A DNA stretch of 64,000 bases from positions 2,604,001 to 2,668,000 of the forward strand of contig NZ_CP013650.1 in assembly GCF_001466725.1 (NCBI RefSeq), written 5' to 3'. This DNA comes from Lacimicrobium alkaliphilum (lineage in GTDB: Bacteria > Pseudomonadota > Gammaproteobacteria > Enterobacterales > Alteromonadaceae). The position numbers were made by a program, and so were the translations under genes. The stretch's first letter is position 1; each line of letters begins with the position of its first letter. The notes beneath the pieces were generated by a model that was given only the letters and a program-made list of their open reading frames with translations, was not told where the DNA came from and did no database searches. This document shows, piece after piece, positions 63,857 through 64,000 of the stretch.

Positions 63857-64000
63857 ATGTGCGGTATATTCGGTATTCTTGACATCAAAACGGATGTCAC
63901 CGAGCTACGCTCCAAAGCCTTGGAGCTGTCCAAGTTATTGCGCCATCGCGGCCCGGACTGGTCAGGGATCTGGAATAATAATAATACTATTCTGTGTCAC
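63857..64000 (+). CDS. asnB: Asparagine synthase (glutamine-hydrolysing), N-terminal fragment
   Basis: The first 48 codons of a class II glutamine amidotransferase, cut by the window edge. MCGIFGILDIKTD begins with the catalytic Cys2, and LSKLLRHRGPDWSGIW is the AsnB glutaminase signature. AGGAGA lies 11 nt before the ATG, a somewhat long spacing. It makes asparagine from aspartate with glutamine and ATP. Confidence 0.93.
   Translation, partial: MCGIFGILDIKTDVTELRSKALELSKLLRHRGPDWSGIWNNNNTILCH

Noticed and set aside
1..64000. CRISPR array
   Set aside because: Repeats present are dispersed palindromes or a two-unit tandem duplication; no regularly spaced direct repeats with unique spacers were seen.

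Overview
The window looks like the chromosome of a free-living, marine or saline gammaproteobacterium of the Alteromonadales (Alteromonas, Lacimicrobium or Bowmanella type). Supporting signs are the mltD-gloB-yafS-like gene block known from enteric relatives, a close MetG and Dcd match to the gammaproteobacterial type, a large TonB-dependent receptor, a NatAB sodium exporter, NhaC and SLC13 sodium-coupled carriers, and Aer/CZB chemoreceptors. The genus is inferred, not proven. Most of the window is dense core-like chromosome; about 40.0-47.2 kb is accessory.

Layout. 1-5.2 kb: a QseBC/PmrAB-like two-component pair leads a coupled operon with a cupredoxin-fold protein and an FTR1-type permease (cut by the window edge). 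Divergent from it is a DsbD-type thiol reductase with a redoxin, behind a PmrA-like CTTAA-N6-CTTAA box. 5.2-10.2 kb: a TPR protein with a decayed GGDEF domain, a rhomboid protease, an ECF sigma factor with a membrane-anchored partner, and a small membrane protein/XRE pair. 10.2-14.6 kb: an operon for a molybdenum hydroxylase (XdhC-like, MocA-like, 2Fe-2S subunit, Mo-binding subunit). 14.7-19.2 kb: SRPBCC protein, secreted amidohydrolase, Aer-like chemoreceptor. 19.2-26.2 kb: a DabB-DabA inorganic-carbon uptake operon ending in a DUF6671 protein and a Sua5/TsaC protein, with a divergent LysR regulator. 26.2-37.3 kb: Na/Pi transporter, then a TonB receptor - esterase-like hydrolase - SLC13 permease operon facing a DctB/DctD pair. 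A sigma-54 promoter and two inverted repeats suited to DctD lie between them, and a MITE-like element sits between that promoter and the receptor gene. CreA, a histone-deacetylase-fold enzyme and NhaC follow.

40.0-47.2 kb (accessory): a tightly coupled, AT-richer two-gene unit (helical-repeat protein plus PD-(D/E)XK nuclease-like protein) that I regard as the best candidate for an undescribed, possibly anti-phage, system. Next come a frameshifted SEC-C protein, a HigBA-type toxin-antitoxin pair with a perfect 18-bp palindrome, a PEP-CTERM protein, and tRNA-Pro(GGG) whose 3' end is repeated upstream like attachment-site scars.

47.3-64 kb: dcd, mrp, metG, a soluble CZB chemoreceptor, a YafS-like methyltransferase, gloB, mltD, a voltage-sensor-like protein, natAB, a Yip1 protein, a DUF3025 protein, an M28 peptidase and the start of asnB behind a foldable leader. 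Several families of dispersed palindromic repeats lie between genes, mostly at operon ends.
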